A stretch of 64,000 nucleotides of DNA from Clostridium_AW malenominatum (GTDB taxonomy: Bacteria > Bacillota > Clostridia > Clostridiales > Clostridiaceae). The notes below the pieces were generated by a model. The model ran no database searches. It worked only from the letters and a program-made list of their open reading frames with translations, and was not told the DNA's origin. The position numbers and the translations under genes were made by a program. Where the stretch lies: positions 95,438 through 159,437 of the forward strand of contig NZ_BAAACF010000002.1 of assembly GCF_039521365.1 (NCBI RefSeq). Reading direction: 5' to 3'. The stretch's first letter is position 1. Every line of letters begins with the position of its first letter. Positions 1 to 8,168 of this stretch are shown one piece after another.

Positions 1-928
1 CATTAGCATCAGTTCCTGTACCATGAGCATTAATATATGAAACTTCTTCTGGTTTTATTCCAGCCTCTTCTATAACATACTTCATAGCTCTAGCAGCACC
101 TTCTCCTCCTGGTGCTGGTGAAGTTATATGATAAGCATCGCAAGTAGCAGAATACCCAACTACTTCTCCGTAGATTTTGGCATTTCTAGCTAAAGCATTT
201 TCTAAAGATTCAAGTACTAAAATACCTGCACCTTCTCCCATAACAAAGCCACCTCTTTCCTTATCAAAAGGAATAGACGCTCTCTTAGGATCTGTACTTT
301 TACTTAAAGCTGTAAGGGATATAAAACCTGCTATAGAAAGAGGAGTAATAGATGCCTCTGCACCTCCGGCTAAGATTACATCTGCACTGCCGTGTTGTAT
401 CATTCTATATGCCTCACCTATACAATTAGTTCCTGTTGCACAGGCAGTTACTATGGTAGTACATACTCCTTTGGCTCCAAATCTTATAGCTATATTTCCT
501 GCTGCCATATTGCTTATTATCATTGGTATAAAGAGTGGATGAACCTTACCAGGTCCCTTTTCTAATAAAATTTCCTGTTGTTTTTCAACGGTACCTATAC
601 CACCTATACCTGAACCAACAACTACCCCAAACCTTTCTTTATCCATGGTTTCTAAATTTAAGTCCGCATCCTTAACTGCTTCTACAGCAGCTGCAACTGC
701 AAACTGACAATACTTATCCATTCTCTTAGCTTCTCTTTTTTCTATGGTTTCTTCAGGATTAAAATCTTTAACCTCTGCTGCAAGTTTAGCTTTAAAGTTT
801 TCTGTATTGAAGGCTTTTATAAAATCTATACCACAAACTCCATTTTTAATGTTATTCCAAAAGGTATCTACATTGTTACCTACAGGGGTTACTGCCCCCA
901 TACCTGTTACAACTACTCTTCTTTTCAC
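1..928 (-). CDS. fabF: 3-oxoacyl-ACP synthase II (FabF), 3' end cut off by window edge
   Basis: Elongating beta-ketoacyl-ACP synthase, condensing malonyl-ACP with acyl-ACP in cytosolic type II fatty-acid synthesis. 309 codons are visible out of about 410 usual for the family. The thiolase-fold nucleophile is in VTACATGTNC (Cys163, the same number as in E. coli FabF), and the first catalytic His is in NAHGTGT (about residue 302), just before the edge. The start is a GTG at 928 (MKRRVVVTGMG), preceded by an AAAGGTTGG-like ribosome site. It is the last visible gene of the fab operon, 37 bp after fabG. Related operons continue with accB, fabZ and accCDA, which would lie beyond the left edge. Confidence 0.96.
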   Translation of the reverse strand, partial: MKRRVVVTGMGAVTPVGNNVDTFWNNIKNGVCGIDFIKAFNTENFKAKLAAEVKDFNPEETIEKREAKRMDKYCQFAVAAAVEAVKDADLNLETMDKERFGVVVGSGIGGIGTVEKQQEILLEKGPGKVHPLFIPMIISNMAAGNIAIRFGAKGVCTTIVTACATGTNCIGEAYRMIQHGSADVILAGGAEASITPLSIAGFISLTALSKSTDPKRASIPFDKERGGFVMGEGAGILVLESLENALARNAKIYGEVVGYSATCDAYHITSPAPGGEGAARAMKYVIEEAGIKPEEVSYINAHGTGTDAN

Positions 929-965
929 CTATAATACCAACCTTTCTTTAAATTTTAGGTTATTA

Positions 966-1718
966 CTATATAACCATTCCACCATCCACATTTATAACTT
1001 GCCCTGTAATATAAGAAGCCTTATCTGAAGCTAAGAAAGCTACAAGTTCTGCTATATCTTCACAATTCCCAAATTTCTTTAGTGGAATATTAGCAAGAGT
1101 TCCTTCCTTTACTTTATCAGATAATACCTCTGTCATATCTGTTTGAATAAATCCCGGTGCAACAGCATTTACATTTATTCCTCTGGAAGCAAGCTCCCTA
1201 GCTACAGATTTAGTTAGTCCTATAATCCCTGCCTTTGCTGCAGCATAATTAGCCTGACCTGCATTTCCTGTAATGCCTACTACGGAAGATATATTAATTA
1301 TTTTTCCACTTCTTTGCTTTACCATATAGGGAGAAGCGTGTCTTATGCAATTAAAGGCTCCCTTTAAATTTACTTGAACCACATTATCAAAATCTTCTTC
1401 CTTCATTCTCATTATAAGACCATCTGCAGTAATACCTGCGTTATTAACTAGAATATCTATAGTCTTAAAATTTTCTATGGTTCCCTTTATTATATTTTCT
1501 GCTTCTTTAAAGTTACTTATATCTCCTTGAATGGCAATTGCCTTAACACCTTGCGCTTCTATTTCCTTTATTACTTCTTCTACCGCTTTTGCGCTACTTC
1601 TATAATTTATAACTACATTTGCACCCAGCTCTGCAAGTTTAAGTGCTATTCCTTTTCCTATTCCTCTTGAACCACCAGTAACCACAGCAGTCTTTCCTTC
1701 TAATAATTTATTTTCCAT
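966..1718 (-). CDS. fabG: 3-oxoacyl-ACP reductase (FabG)
   Basis: NADPH-dependent short-chain dehydrogenase reducing 3-ketoacyl-ACP. Seen: the N-terminal dinucleotide-binding glycine motif TGGSRGIGKG, the NNAG motif, the catalytic Ser in NISSVVG and Tyr-Lys in YAAAK, and a C-terminal DGG-containing end, for 250 aa in all (the family is about 246). An in-frame TTG at 1736 would add six residues. I chose the ATG at 1718 because the protein then starts MENKLLEGK, as in homologues. The start overlaps the last 11 bp of fabD, so translation is probably coupled. Confidence 0.95.
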   Translation of the reverse strand: MENKLLEGKTAVVTGGSRGIGKGIALKLAELGANVVINYRSSAKAVEEVIKEIEAQGVKAIAIQGDISNFKEAENIIKGTIENFKTIDILVNNAGITADGLIMRMKEEDFDNVVQVNLKGAFNCIRHASPYMVKQRSGKIINISSVVGITGNAGQANYAAAKAGIIGLTKSVARELASRGINVNAVAPGFIQTDMTEVLSDKVKEGTLANIPLKKFGNCEDIAELVAFLASDKASYITGQVINVDGGMVI

Positions 1719-2658
1719 TTCTATTCTCAACTCCAATTAACATTTTCTCTAAGGACTTTAAATCTTCCACATTGTAAACTTCCGCTTTTCTATTTATCTT
1801 TTTTACAAAACCACTTAATGCTCTTCCTGGACCAATTTCTATAAATGTTTCTATTCCATCTTCCAACATCCTATTTATAGATTGCTCCCACTTCACTGAG
1901 GACATAACTTGTTTCTTTAAAGTATCTTTTATATGATACTTTTCCAAGTAATCTCCTGTAACATTTGTTATAAGCGGTATTAGAGAATCTTTAAATTCTA
2001 TTTCTTTTAATTCTTCCTCTAGCTTATTTGCTGCCTTAAAGAGCATAGAGCTATGAAATGGGCCACTCACATTAAGAGGAATTGCCTTTAATGCTCCCTT
2101 TTTTAGAGCAATATCACAGGCACTTTTCAATGCATTTACTTCTCCGGCAATAACAATTTGTCCTGGACAATTAAAATTTGCTGGTTCAACTACAGCTAAA
2201 CCTGATGCCTCTTTACATACTTCATATATCTTTTCTTCATTCAAGCCAAGAACTGCAGCCATACCACCTATTCCCTTTGGTACTGCCTCTTCCATAAACC
2301 TTCCTCTTTTTCTTACTAAAGTAATAGCATCGTCAAAATCTAATCTTCCGCTGCAAACAAGAGCTGAATACTCACCTAGGCTTAGACCAGCTACAAGGCT
2401 AGGCTTTATACCATAACTTTCTATTATTCTTAAAGTCCCTATGCTATGAGCTAAAATAGCAGGTTGAGTGTTTTCAGTTCTTCCTAACTCCTCTTCTTCA
2501 CCTTCAAAACACATATTAGTTATACTGAAATCTAATAATTCATCTGCCCTTTGAAATACTTCTTTAAACTGAGGAAAATTTTCATAAAGCTCTTTTCCCA
2601 TACCTACATATTGTGACCCTTGGCCTGGGAATATAAAAGCAATTTTTTTATTCTCCAT
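1708..2658 (-). CDS. fabD: malonyl-CoA:ACP transacylase (FabD)
   Basis: Transfers malonyl from CoA to ACP to supply extender units. Seen: N-terminal FPGQGSQYVGMG, the nucleophile elbow GLSLGEYSALV (Ser; most family members have GHSLGE, here the His is Leu) and the catalytic His in GPFHSSM near residue 200. 316 aa is a normal length. ATG at 2658 has a GAGGAG ribosome site. It starts 3 bp after the fabK stop and overlaps fabG at its end, consistent with one polycistronic message. Confidence 0.95.
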   Translation of the reverse strand: MENKKIAFIFPGQGSQYVGMGKELYENFPQFKEVFQRADELLDFSITNMCFEGEEEELGRTENTQPAILAHSIGTLRIIESYGIKPSLVAGLSLGEYSALVCSGRLDFDDAITLVRKRGRFMEEAVPKGIGGMAAVLGLNEEKIYEVCKEASGLAVVEPANFNCPGQIVIAGEVNALKSACDIALKKGALKAIPLNVSGPFHSSMLFKAANKLEEELKEIEFKDSLIPLITNVTGDYLEKYHIKDTLKKQVMSSVKWEQSINRMLEDGIETFIEIGPGRALSGFVKKINRKAEVYNVEDLKSLEKMLIGVENRNGK

Positions 2659-2661
2659 AAA

Positions 2662-3603
2662 TTACTCCTCTATCTTACATAATTTATTTAAAACATCATT
2701 TAAGTCAAACATGTCTTTAATTATTTCTTCACAGCTTTGTTCCTTACATATAAGACCAGCTATTTGCCCTGCCATTAAAGAACCGTTATCAACATCTCCT
2801 TCTTTAACAGCCTTAACTAAAGCTCCCTTTCCTAATTCATCTAACTTTTCAGGCGGTGTGTTATCTTTTTCTAATAACTGAAATTGTCTAGTTAATTTAT
2901 TTCTTAAAACTCTAACTGGATGACCTGTACTTCTTCCTGTTACTACCGTATCTATATCTTTAGAAGCAATAATCTTATCTTTATAATTTTGGTGAACAGT
3001 ACATTCTTTAGCTACCAAAAATCTTGTTCCTACTTGAACCCCTGCTGCACCTAAAGCAAAAGCAGCAACTACTCCTCTTTTATCCCCCACTCCTCCTGCT
3101 GCTATAACAGGTATGGTTACACCATCTACTACTTGAGGGAGAAGTGCCATGGTAGTTAATTCTCCAATGTGTCCACCAGCCTCACATCCTTCTGCTACAA
3201 CCGCATCTGCTCCTGCTCTCTCCATTCTTTTAGCAAGGGCTACAGATGGAATTACTGGTATAACCTTAATTCCATGTTCTTTCCACATAGGAATATACTT
3301 TCCTGGGTTTCCTGCTCCTGTGGTAACTACTTTTACTCCTTCTTCACAAACCATCCTTGCTAGCTCTTCTGCATGAGGACTTAATAGCATTATATTTACA
3401 CCAAAAGGCTTATCTGTTAAAGTCTTTGTTCTTCTAATTTCTTCTCTTACCATTTCTACTGGCGCAGTACCTGCTGCTATAATACCTAATCCTCCTGCAT
3501 TTGATACTGCAGAAGCTAAAGAACTATCCGCAATCCACGCCATAGCTCCTTGAATTATGGGATACTTTATTCCTACCATGTCACAAAATATATTTTTATT
3601 CAT
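2662..3603 (-). CDS. fabK: enoyl-ACP reductase II, FMN-dependent (FabK)
   Basis: FMN-containing TIM-barrel enoyl-ACP reductase catalysing the last step of each elongation cycle; it replaces FabI in many Firmicutes. Seen: VKYPI-like N terminus followed by QGAMAW, GGLGIIAAGT, AEGCEAGGHIG and the phosphate-binding AAGGVGDKRG stretch. The ATG at 3603 (MNKNIFCDMVG) has an AGGGGG ribosome site; an upstream in-frame extension of 16 residues lacks one. 313 aa. It lies between acpP and fabD, the standard FabT-operon order. A second, longer paralogue of the same fold opens the operon at 5327-6400. Confidence 0.94.
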   Translation of the reverse strand: MNKNIFCDMVGIKYPIIQGAMAWIADSSLASAVSNAGGLGIIAAGTAPVEMVREEIRRTKTLTDKPFGVNIMLLSPHAEELARMVCEEGVKVVTTGAGNPGKYIPMWKEHGIKVIPVIPSVALAKRMERAGADAVVAEGCEAGGHIGELTTMALLPQVVDGVTIPVIAAGGVGDKRGVVAAFALGAAGVQVGTRFLVAKECTVHQNYKDKIIASKDIDTVVTGRSTGHPVRVLRNKLTRQFQLLEKDNTPPEKLDELGKGALVKAVKEGDVDNGSLMAGQIAGLICKEQSCEEIIKDMFDLNDVLNKLCKIEE

Positions 3604-3613
3604 ATTGTTCCCC

Positions 3614-3838
3614 CTATTCAGCAGCTCTCTCTTGAACAAAATTAACCGCATCTTCTACAGTTTTTATAGCTTCTGGTTCTTCTATTTGTATATTAAACTC
3701 TTCTTCAATTTCTATAACAATTTGAAATAAATCTAAAGAATCTACTCCTAAATCTTCAAAAGAAGTATTTAAAGTTACCTTTTCTTCCTCTACACCTAAT
3801 TGCTCACAAATTATATTTCTTATTTTTTCAAATATCAT
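3614..3838 (-). CDS. acpP: acyl carrier protein
   Basis: Small acidic carrier (74 aa) that holds growing acyl chains on a 4'-phosphopantetheine arm. The attachment Ser is in LGVDSLDLFQIV (about residue 38), and the four-helix pattern and acidic composition are typical. It sits between fabH and fabK. The ribosome site is AGGAGG just upstream of ATG 3838. No second ACP is visible in the window, so this is presumably the housekeeping ACP. Confidence 0.97.
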   Translation of the reverse strand: MIFEKIRNIICEQLGVEEEKVTLNTSFEDLGVDSLDLFQIVIEIEEEFNIQIEEPEAIKTVEDAVNFVQERAAE

Positions 3839-3862
3839 GTTTTTTCCTCCTAAAATTAAATA

Positions 3863-4864
3863 TTATTTACTCCACTTAACTAAGGTTCCTCCCCAGGTAA
3901 GTCCTCCTCCAAAACCAACCATAAGTATGTTTTGGCCTTTTCTTAATAATCCTTTTTTATTCATTTCATCTAACGCTATAGGTATACTTCCTCCAGATGT
4001 ATTCCCGTAGTTTTGAAGATTAACATAGAATTTTTCCTTATCTATGTTTAGTTTTTTAATGGTATAGTCTATTATTCTTAAATTAGCTTGATGAGGTATT
4101 ATATAGTCTATATCATCAATATTTAGCTTTGCCTTCTCCAAAAGTTTTTCTATGGTTTCTTCCATAACTTTAACTGCAAACTTAAATATTTCTTTTCCTT
4201 CCATAAATAAATATCCTGTAGAACCAGTGACTCTATCTCCAAGTACTTCTTTTCTTAATATAGGATTATTTATTTCCACAGGGGCAGCATTACATTTTAA
4301 TAAGTTGCTTCCTCTTCCATCGGAACCCATATGGTTTGCTAGTATACCCTTTTCTTTTCCTGCCTTAACAACAGCCGCTCCAGCTCCATCTCCAAAAAGT
4401 ACGCAGGTTCCTCTATCATTCCAGTCCAATATTTTTGAGAGAGTTTCTGCTCCTATTACTAAAGCATTTTTCATAGATCCACCTCTTAAAAATTGCTCAG
4501 CAATGTTTAAGCCATATATGAAACCAGAACAAGCTGCTGAAATATCAAAACAAACTGCATTTTTTGCACCTATAATATTTTGAACAATACAAGCAGTAGC
4601 CGGAGTATAACAATCAGGAGTTGCTGTAGCTACTATAATTAAGTCAATTTCCTCTGGAGTTAAATCGGCATTTTCTAAAGCTGCAAAAGCTGCCTTAGCC
4701 GCTATATCTGAAGTATTCTCTCCAGTGCTAATTCTTCTTTCTCCTATACCTGTTCTGCTTCTTATCCATTCATCATCGGTTTCTACTACCTTTGATATTT
4801 CTTCATTGGTTAATACCCTTTCAGGTAGATAGCTACCAGTTCCTATTATCTGTACTTCCACCAT
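3863..4864 (-). CDS. fabH: 3-oxoacyl-ACP synthase III (FabH)
   Basis: Initiating condensing enzyme (acetyl-CoA or branched acyl-CoA plus malonyl-ACP). The catalytic triad is present: Cys112 in SAACSGFIYG, His in IIPHQANLRI and Asn in NYGNTSGGSIP. 333 aa, normal length. The start at 4864 lies 2 bp from the stop of the MarR-type regulator, with a GGAG ribosome site inside that gene's end. Substrate-chain preference cannot be read from these motifs. Confidence 0.96.
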   Translation of the reverse strand: MVEVQIIGTGSYLPERVLTNEEISKVVETDDEWIRSRTGIGERRISTGENTSDIAAKAAFAALENADLTPEEIDLIIVATATPDCYTPATACIVQNIIGAKNAVCFDISAACSGFIYGLNIAEQFLRGGSMKNALVIGAETLSKILDWNDRGTCVLFGDGAGAAVVKAGKEKGILANHMGSDGRGSNLLKCNAAPVEINNPILRKEVLGDRVTGSTGYLFMEGKEIFKFAVKVMEETIEKLLEKAKLNIDDIDYIIPHQANLRIIDYTIKKLNIDKEKFYVNLQNYGNTSGGSIPIALDEMNKKGLLRKGQNILMVGFGGGLTWGGTLVKWSK

Positions 4865-4866
4865 GA

Positions 4867-5334
4867 TTAAATCTCCTTTTTATTATCATCTAAGTTGTAT
4901 TTACTCTTAAAAAATTCATTTAACTTTTCAAGAGAGTCTATCAATACCTCTTCTTCCTTCTCCGATAATCCTGAAATTGTTTCCTTTACCATATCCTTAT
5001 GAAACTTTTCATGAATTCTATAAGCTAGCTTTCCCCTTTTAGTTAAGCTTATATAAACAATTCTTCTATCTTTTTCACATCTATTTCTTTCAACGTAACC
5101 TTTTTTTACTAAGTTGTTTATTGCTGTGGTTAAAGTTCCTACGGTAATCTTTAAGTCCATAGCCACCTCAGACATAGTTCTCTTACTATAAAGACCTATG
5201 GCTTCAATAGTATGCATTTCTGTTACGGATAAATCTTTAAATTCTCCACTTTGTAATGCATTTTGTTCAATAGTTAAGATATCATTAAATATATCCACTA
5301 AAAGTTCATTCAATACATTTATTGATTTACTCAC
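4867..5334 (-). CDS. fabT: MarR-family regulator of fatty-acid synthesis, FabT-like
   Basis: 155-aa winged-helix MarR protein. The recognition segment around residues 55-90 (SEVAMDLKITVGTLTTAIN) and the wing with basic EKDRRIVYISLT are visible. In streptococci and clostridia FabT binds acyl-ACP and represses the fab genes. The position (operon gene 2, directly before fabH) and the TTTGA-N3-TCAAA palindromes at the operon promoter support this assignment. The start is a GTG that overlaps the preceding stop (GTGAGTAA, 8 bp), so it is translationally coupled and probably autoregulated. The symbol is inferred from context; direct binding is not shown. Confidence 0.85.
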   Translation of the reverse strand: MSKSINVLNELLVDIFNDILTIEQNALQSGEFKDLSVTEMHTIEAIGLYSKRTMSEVAMDLKITVGTLTTAINNLVKKGYVERNRCEKDRRIVYISLTKRGKLAYRIHEKFHKDMVKETISGLSEKEEEVLIDSLEKLNEFFKSKYNLDDNKKEI

Positions 5335-6400
5335 AAATTTTCACTTCCTCAATTAACTCTTTTATCAACTGTTTTACAGTTATAATATCCTTCATTTTAT
5401 ATCCTTTACTTCCTATAAATAAAAGTCCATCCTCTACATTTCCTTTAACTGAGTTAATTAAAGCTTTCGATATGCAATATATAGTAGTTTTAGGATTACA
5501 TTTTCTTAAGCAACCATAGCATTTATTAATATCTCTTCTATTATCCTGAATTTCTCTGATGAAGCCATTAATTATAGCTCTTCCTGGAAGACCTACAGGG
5601 CTTTTAATTAAATCTATATTTTCCTCATTACATTCTAAATAACACTTTTTAAAATTAATATGAGCATCACATTCTTCAGTACAAATGAACCTTGTAGCCA
5701 TTTGAACTCCAGCTGCTCCTAGCTTTAAATATTTTACAATATCTGACCCTGTATATATTCCACCTGCTGCAATTACAGGAATCTTCTTTCCGTATTCTTC
5801 TTCAAATAATTTAACCTCTTCTATTACATCTTTTAATATTTCATCTAAACTTTGATTTTTTTCTTCTCTAAGTTCATCATAGTTGAATCCTAAATGCCCT
5901 CCAGCATCAGGTCCTTCCACTACAATAAAATCAGGAAGATGATTATATTTATCATTCCAATGCTTACACATTATTTTTGCAGCTTTACCTGATGAAACAA
6001 TTGGAGCTATTTTAGTTTTACTTTCTTTAACTAAATCAGGTAAATTTTTAGGAAGACCAGCTCCAGATATTATTACATCTATTCCTTCCTCCACTGCTAC
6101 TCTAGCCATTTCATCGTAATTATTCATGGCTACCATTAAATTAAGACCTATTATTCCAAAAGGACTTAGTTCCCTAGCCCTTCTTATCTCTTTCCTTAAA
6201 GCTCTTATATTAGCTTCCTTGCTATTAGTTTCAAAATCCTTTTCATTAAATCCAATTTGAGCTCCTGATATAATTCCAATTCCACCTTCATTAGCTACTG
6301 CTGAAGCAAGACCTGAAAGTGAAACTCCTACACCCATGCCACCTTGGATAATAGGAACCTTAGCTTCCAAATTACCAATGCGCAAAGGAGATATATTCAT
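5327..6400 (-). CDS. nitronate monooxygenase / FabK-like NAD(P)H-dependent flavin oxidoreductase
   Basis: 357-aa FMN TIM-barrel protein of the 2-nitropropane dioxygenase/FabK superfamily. Seen: VPIIQGGMGVGVS, GGIGIISGAQIG, VVEGPDAGGHLG and IAAGGIYTGSD. Unlike the FabK in this operon it has a C-terminal cysteine cluster at about residues 295-310 (CYGCLRKCNPKTTIYC, CX2CX3CX7C). It is the first gene of the fab operon, starting at ATG 6400 with a GGGGGAG site about 22 bp downstream of the operators. The substrate is unknown: it could detoxify nitronates, act as a quinone or enoyl reductase, or support lipid synthesis. Confidence 0.82.
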   Translation of the reverse strand: MNISPLRIGNLEAKVPIIQGGMGVGVSLSGLASAVANEGGIGIISGAQIGFNEKDFETNSKEANIRALRKEIRRARELSPFGIIGLNLMVAMNNYDEMARVAVEEGIDVIISGAGLPKNLPDLVKESKTKIAPIVSSGKAAKIMCKHWNDKYNHLPDFIVVEGPDAGGHLGFNYDELREEKNQSLDEILKDVIEEVKLFEEEYGKKIPVIAAGGIYTGSDIVKYLKLGAAGVQMATRFICTEECDAHINFKKCYLECNEENIDLIKSPVGLPGRAIINGFIREIQDNRRDINKCYGCLRKCNPKTTIYCISKALINSVKGNVEDGLLFIGSKGYKMKDIITVKQLIKELIEEVKICE

Positions 6401-6421
6401 AAGATCTCCCCCTTATCTTTT

Positions 6422-6450
6422 TTTGATATTCAAATAGTTTGATAGTCAAA
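6422..6450 (-). promoter_or_regulatory. tandem FabT-like operators
   Basis: Two 13-bp palindromes, TTTGATATTCAAA (6422-6434) and TTTGATAGTCAAA (6438-6450), have centres 16 bp apart. They match the FabT-type pattern TTTGA-N3-TCAAA. They lie between the -10 box and the first gene of the fab operon, so binding would block initiation or clearance. The motif is seen directly; the regulator is inferred from the FabT-like gene in the same operon. Confidence 0.8.
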
Positions 6451-6478
6451 GTATATCCTTTCTAGGAGTATTTGTCAA
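6450..6478 (-). promoter_or_regulatory. sigma-A promoter of the fab operon
   Basis: On the minus strand: TTGACA (6473-6478), 17-bp spacer, TATACT (6450-6455). The -35 is a perfect match and the -10 has one mismatch. The upstream FabT-like palindrome abuts the -10 box. Confidence 0.88.
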
Positions 6479-6516
6479 TTATTTCTTTGAACTACTGCCT
6501 TAGTTAATAGTAGACG

Positions 6517-6563
6517 AAAAAAATTTCTACGGAATTTCTATAATAAAAACTTCGTAGAAATTT
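6517..6563 (-). terminator. terminator of the amino-acid ABC genes
   Basis: An 11-bp stem AAATTTCTACG / CGTAGAAATTT (6521-6531, 6553-6563) is followed on the minus strand by a run of seven T. It lies 9 bp after the permease stop and separates that unit from the fab operon promoter. Confidence 0.8.
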
Positions 6564-6571
6564 ACAAAAAA

Positions 6572-7213
6572 TCATTCATAATAAGAATATCTAACTTCAA
6601 TTCTTTTGAAGGTGAATATAATGACAGCTCCAATAATCAGATACACTATGCCTCCTATTAAAAAAGGCAATAGCGTAAAATCCCTAGTCATTATTTCTTT
6701 TGCCGCTCTTAGTATTTCTTCCATTCCTATGATTGCTACTAAGGCTGTATCTTTTACTAGGCTTATAGCTTCGTTACAAGTAGAAGGAATTGCTCTTCTA
6801 ATTGCCTGGGGAATAATAACTCTAGTCATTGTATAATAATTATTCATTCCTAAGGCTTTTGATGCTTCGTATTGTCCTTTATCTATGGATTGAATAGCTC
6901 CTCTAAAATTTTCTGTTAAATATGCGGCATAATTTAAAGTGAAGGTTATAATAGCTGCATTAAATCTACTTATTCTAAAACCCAAGTAGGGTACACCAAA
7001 GTATATAAAAAACAACTGTATAAGCAAGGGCGTTCCCCTAAAAATCCAGGTATATATGCTTATAATTACTCTCCCTACCCTATTCTTTGAAACCTTTATT
7101 AATGACAGTAGTATTGCTAAGGGAATGGATAGCATAATTACTATTAAAAATAATTTTATAGTTATATTACTTCCCTTTATTATAAATAATGTAGTATTAT
7201 ATAGTTTGGCCAT
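6572..7213 (-). CDS. amino-acid ABC transporter permease (HisM/GlnP type)
   Basis: 213-aa inner-membrane permease of the polar amino-acid uptake family, with about five hydrophobic segments. The EAA loop that contacts the ATPase is visible as EASKALGMNNYYTMTRVIIP (about residues 125-145). It follows its binding-protein gene by 12 bp. No ATP-binding gene is next to it, although glnQ-type ATPases usually accompany this pair. Either an ATPase is shared from elsewhere or it was lost. The exact amino acid cannot be read. Confidence 0.9.
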   Translation of the reverse strand: MAKLYNTTLFIIKGSNITIKLFLIVIMLSIPLAILLSLIKVSKNRVGRVIISIYTWIFRGTPLLIQLFFIYFGVPYLGFRISRFNAAIITFTLNYAAYLTENFRGAIQSIDKGQYEASKALGMNNYYTMTRVIIPQAIRRAIPSTCNEAISLVKDTALVAIIGMEEILRAAKEIMTRDFTLLPFLIGGIVYLIIGAVIIFTFKRIEVRYSYYE

Positions 7214-7225
7214 TTTTACCTACTC

Positions 7226-8032
7226 CTATTTAACTATTAAGTCTTCTCCTAACCACTTCTTAGATATATTTGCAGTGGTTCCATCCTTTTTCATTTCATC
7301 TAATATTTTATCTATTTCTTTTCTAAAGGATTCGTCAGTTTTTCTTACTCCTACTCCCATTGGTTGTTCTCCAAAGTTGTCTTCTAAAACTTTAAATGCA
7401 CCTTGTTTTTTAGTCATATAATATCTTCCTACTATTTCATCTATAACAACAGCCTCAACTCTCCCATTACCTAAATCCATCAAAGCTTCTGCATAATTTG
7501 CATATCTCTTAACATCCTTAAAAGTTTTCATAACTTCTGGTTCTGAATTTATAGCATCTTCACTGGTACTTCCCATTTGTATACCTACTATTTTGCCTGC
7601 TAAATCTTTCTTGTTTTTTATTGTAGAGTCCTTTTGAATCATAATAGCTTGTCCATCAACAATGTACTCCTTTGTAAAACCTATCTGTTCCTTCCTCTTA
7701 TCCGATATACTAAGTCCATTCCAAATAATATCTACATCACCATTATTTAAGCTTCCTATTATTCCGTTCCAATCTACTGGCTTAAATACTACTTTAACTC
7801 CCATTCTCTTTCCTACTTCACTTGCTAGATCTATATCTAAACCTACAATATTACCTTTTTCATCTCTAAATCCCATAGGAGCAAAAGTATCATCTAACCC
7901 TACTATAAATTCCCCTCTTTTTTTGATTTCCTCTAAGGAGTTATCTTCATTACTACTTCTATTACCGCATCCCCCTAGTGATAAAGCTAAAGTAAAAAAC
8001 ACTGCCATAACCCCCAACAACTTCTTTTTCAT
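7226..8032 (-). CDS. amino-acid ABC transporter substrate-binding lipoprotein
   Basis: 268 aa; the signal peptide ends in the lipobox LSLGGCGN (lipidated Cys about residue 22), so it is anchored outside the membrane. Family 3 solute-binding features include GEFIVGLDDTFAPMGF at the start of the mature fold and GLDIDLASEVGKRMG, a signature-like stretch of this family. It is followed by the permease. ATG 8032 has an AAGGAGG site. Its promoter carries a tandem 16-bp repeat (8081-8112) that may bind a regulator. Confidence 0.92.
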   Translation of the reverse strand: MKKKLLGVMAVFFTLALSLGGCGNRSSNEDNSLEEIKKRGEFIVGLDDTFAPMGFRDEKGNIVGLDIDLASEVGKRMGVKVVFKPVDWNGIIGSLNNGDVDIIWNGLSISDKRKEQIGFTKEYIVDGQAIMIQKDSTIKNKKDLAGKIVGIQMGSTSEDAINSEPEVMKTFKDVKRYANYAEALMDLGNGRVEAVVIDEIVGRYYMTKKQGAFKVLEDNFGEQPMGVGVRKTDESFRKEIDKILDEMKKDGTTANISKKWLGEDLIVK

Positions 8033-8066
8033 GTGTCATTCCTCCTTAATTTATAATATGTTTTTT

Positions 8067-8112
8067 ATTATACTTTAGTATGCTAATTTAGTAAAGTGCT
8101 AATTTACGAAAG
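8067..8112 (-). promoter_or_regulatory. promoter with tandem 16-bp repeat before the amino-acid transporter
   Basis: Minus-strand TTTACT (8090-8095), 17-bp spacer, TATAAT (8067-8072). A direct repeat overlaps and extends upstream of the -35 box: TGCTAATTTAGTAAAG (8081-8096) and TGCTAATTTACGAAAG (8097-8112), with 14 of 16 identical. This is a plausible operator; the cognate regulator is unknown. Confidence 0.65.
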
Positions 8113-8128
8113 TTTGCCGAAAGATTTA

Positions 8129-8161
8129 AGCCTTAATACTAAAGCTATCAGTATTAAGGCT
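8129..8161 (-). terminator. hairpin after the M23 peptidase gene
   Basis: A 12-bp perfect stem AGCCTTAATACT / AGTATTAAGGCT has a 9-nt loop. The T tract is better on the plus side (TTTTT) than on the minus side (TTAAATCTTT). Context makes it the end of the minus-strand peptidase unit. Confidence 0.65.
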
Positions 8162-8168
8162 TTTTAAA

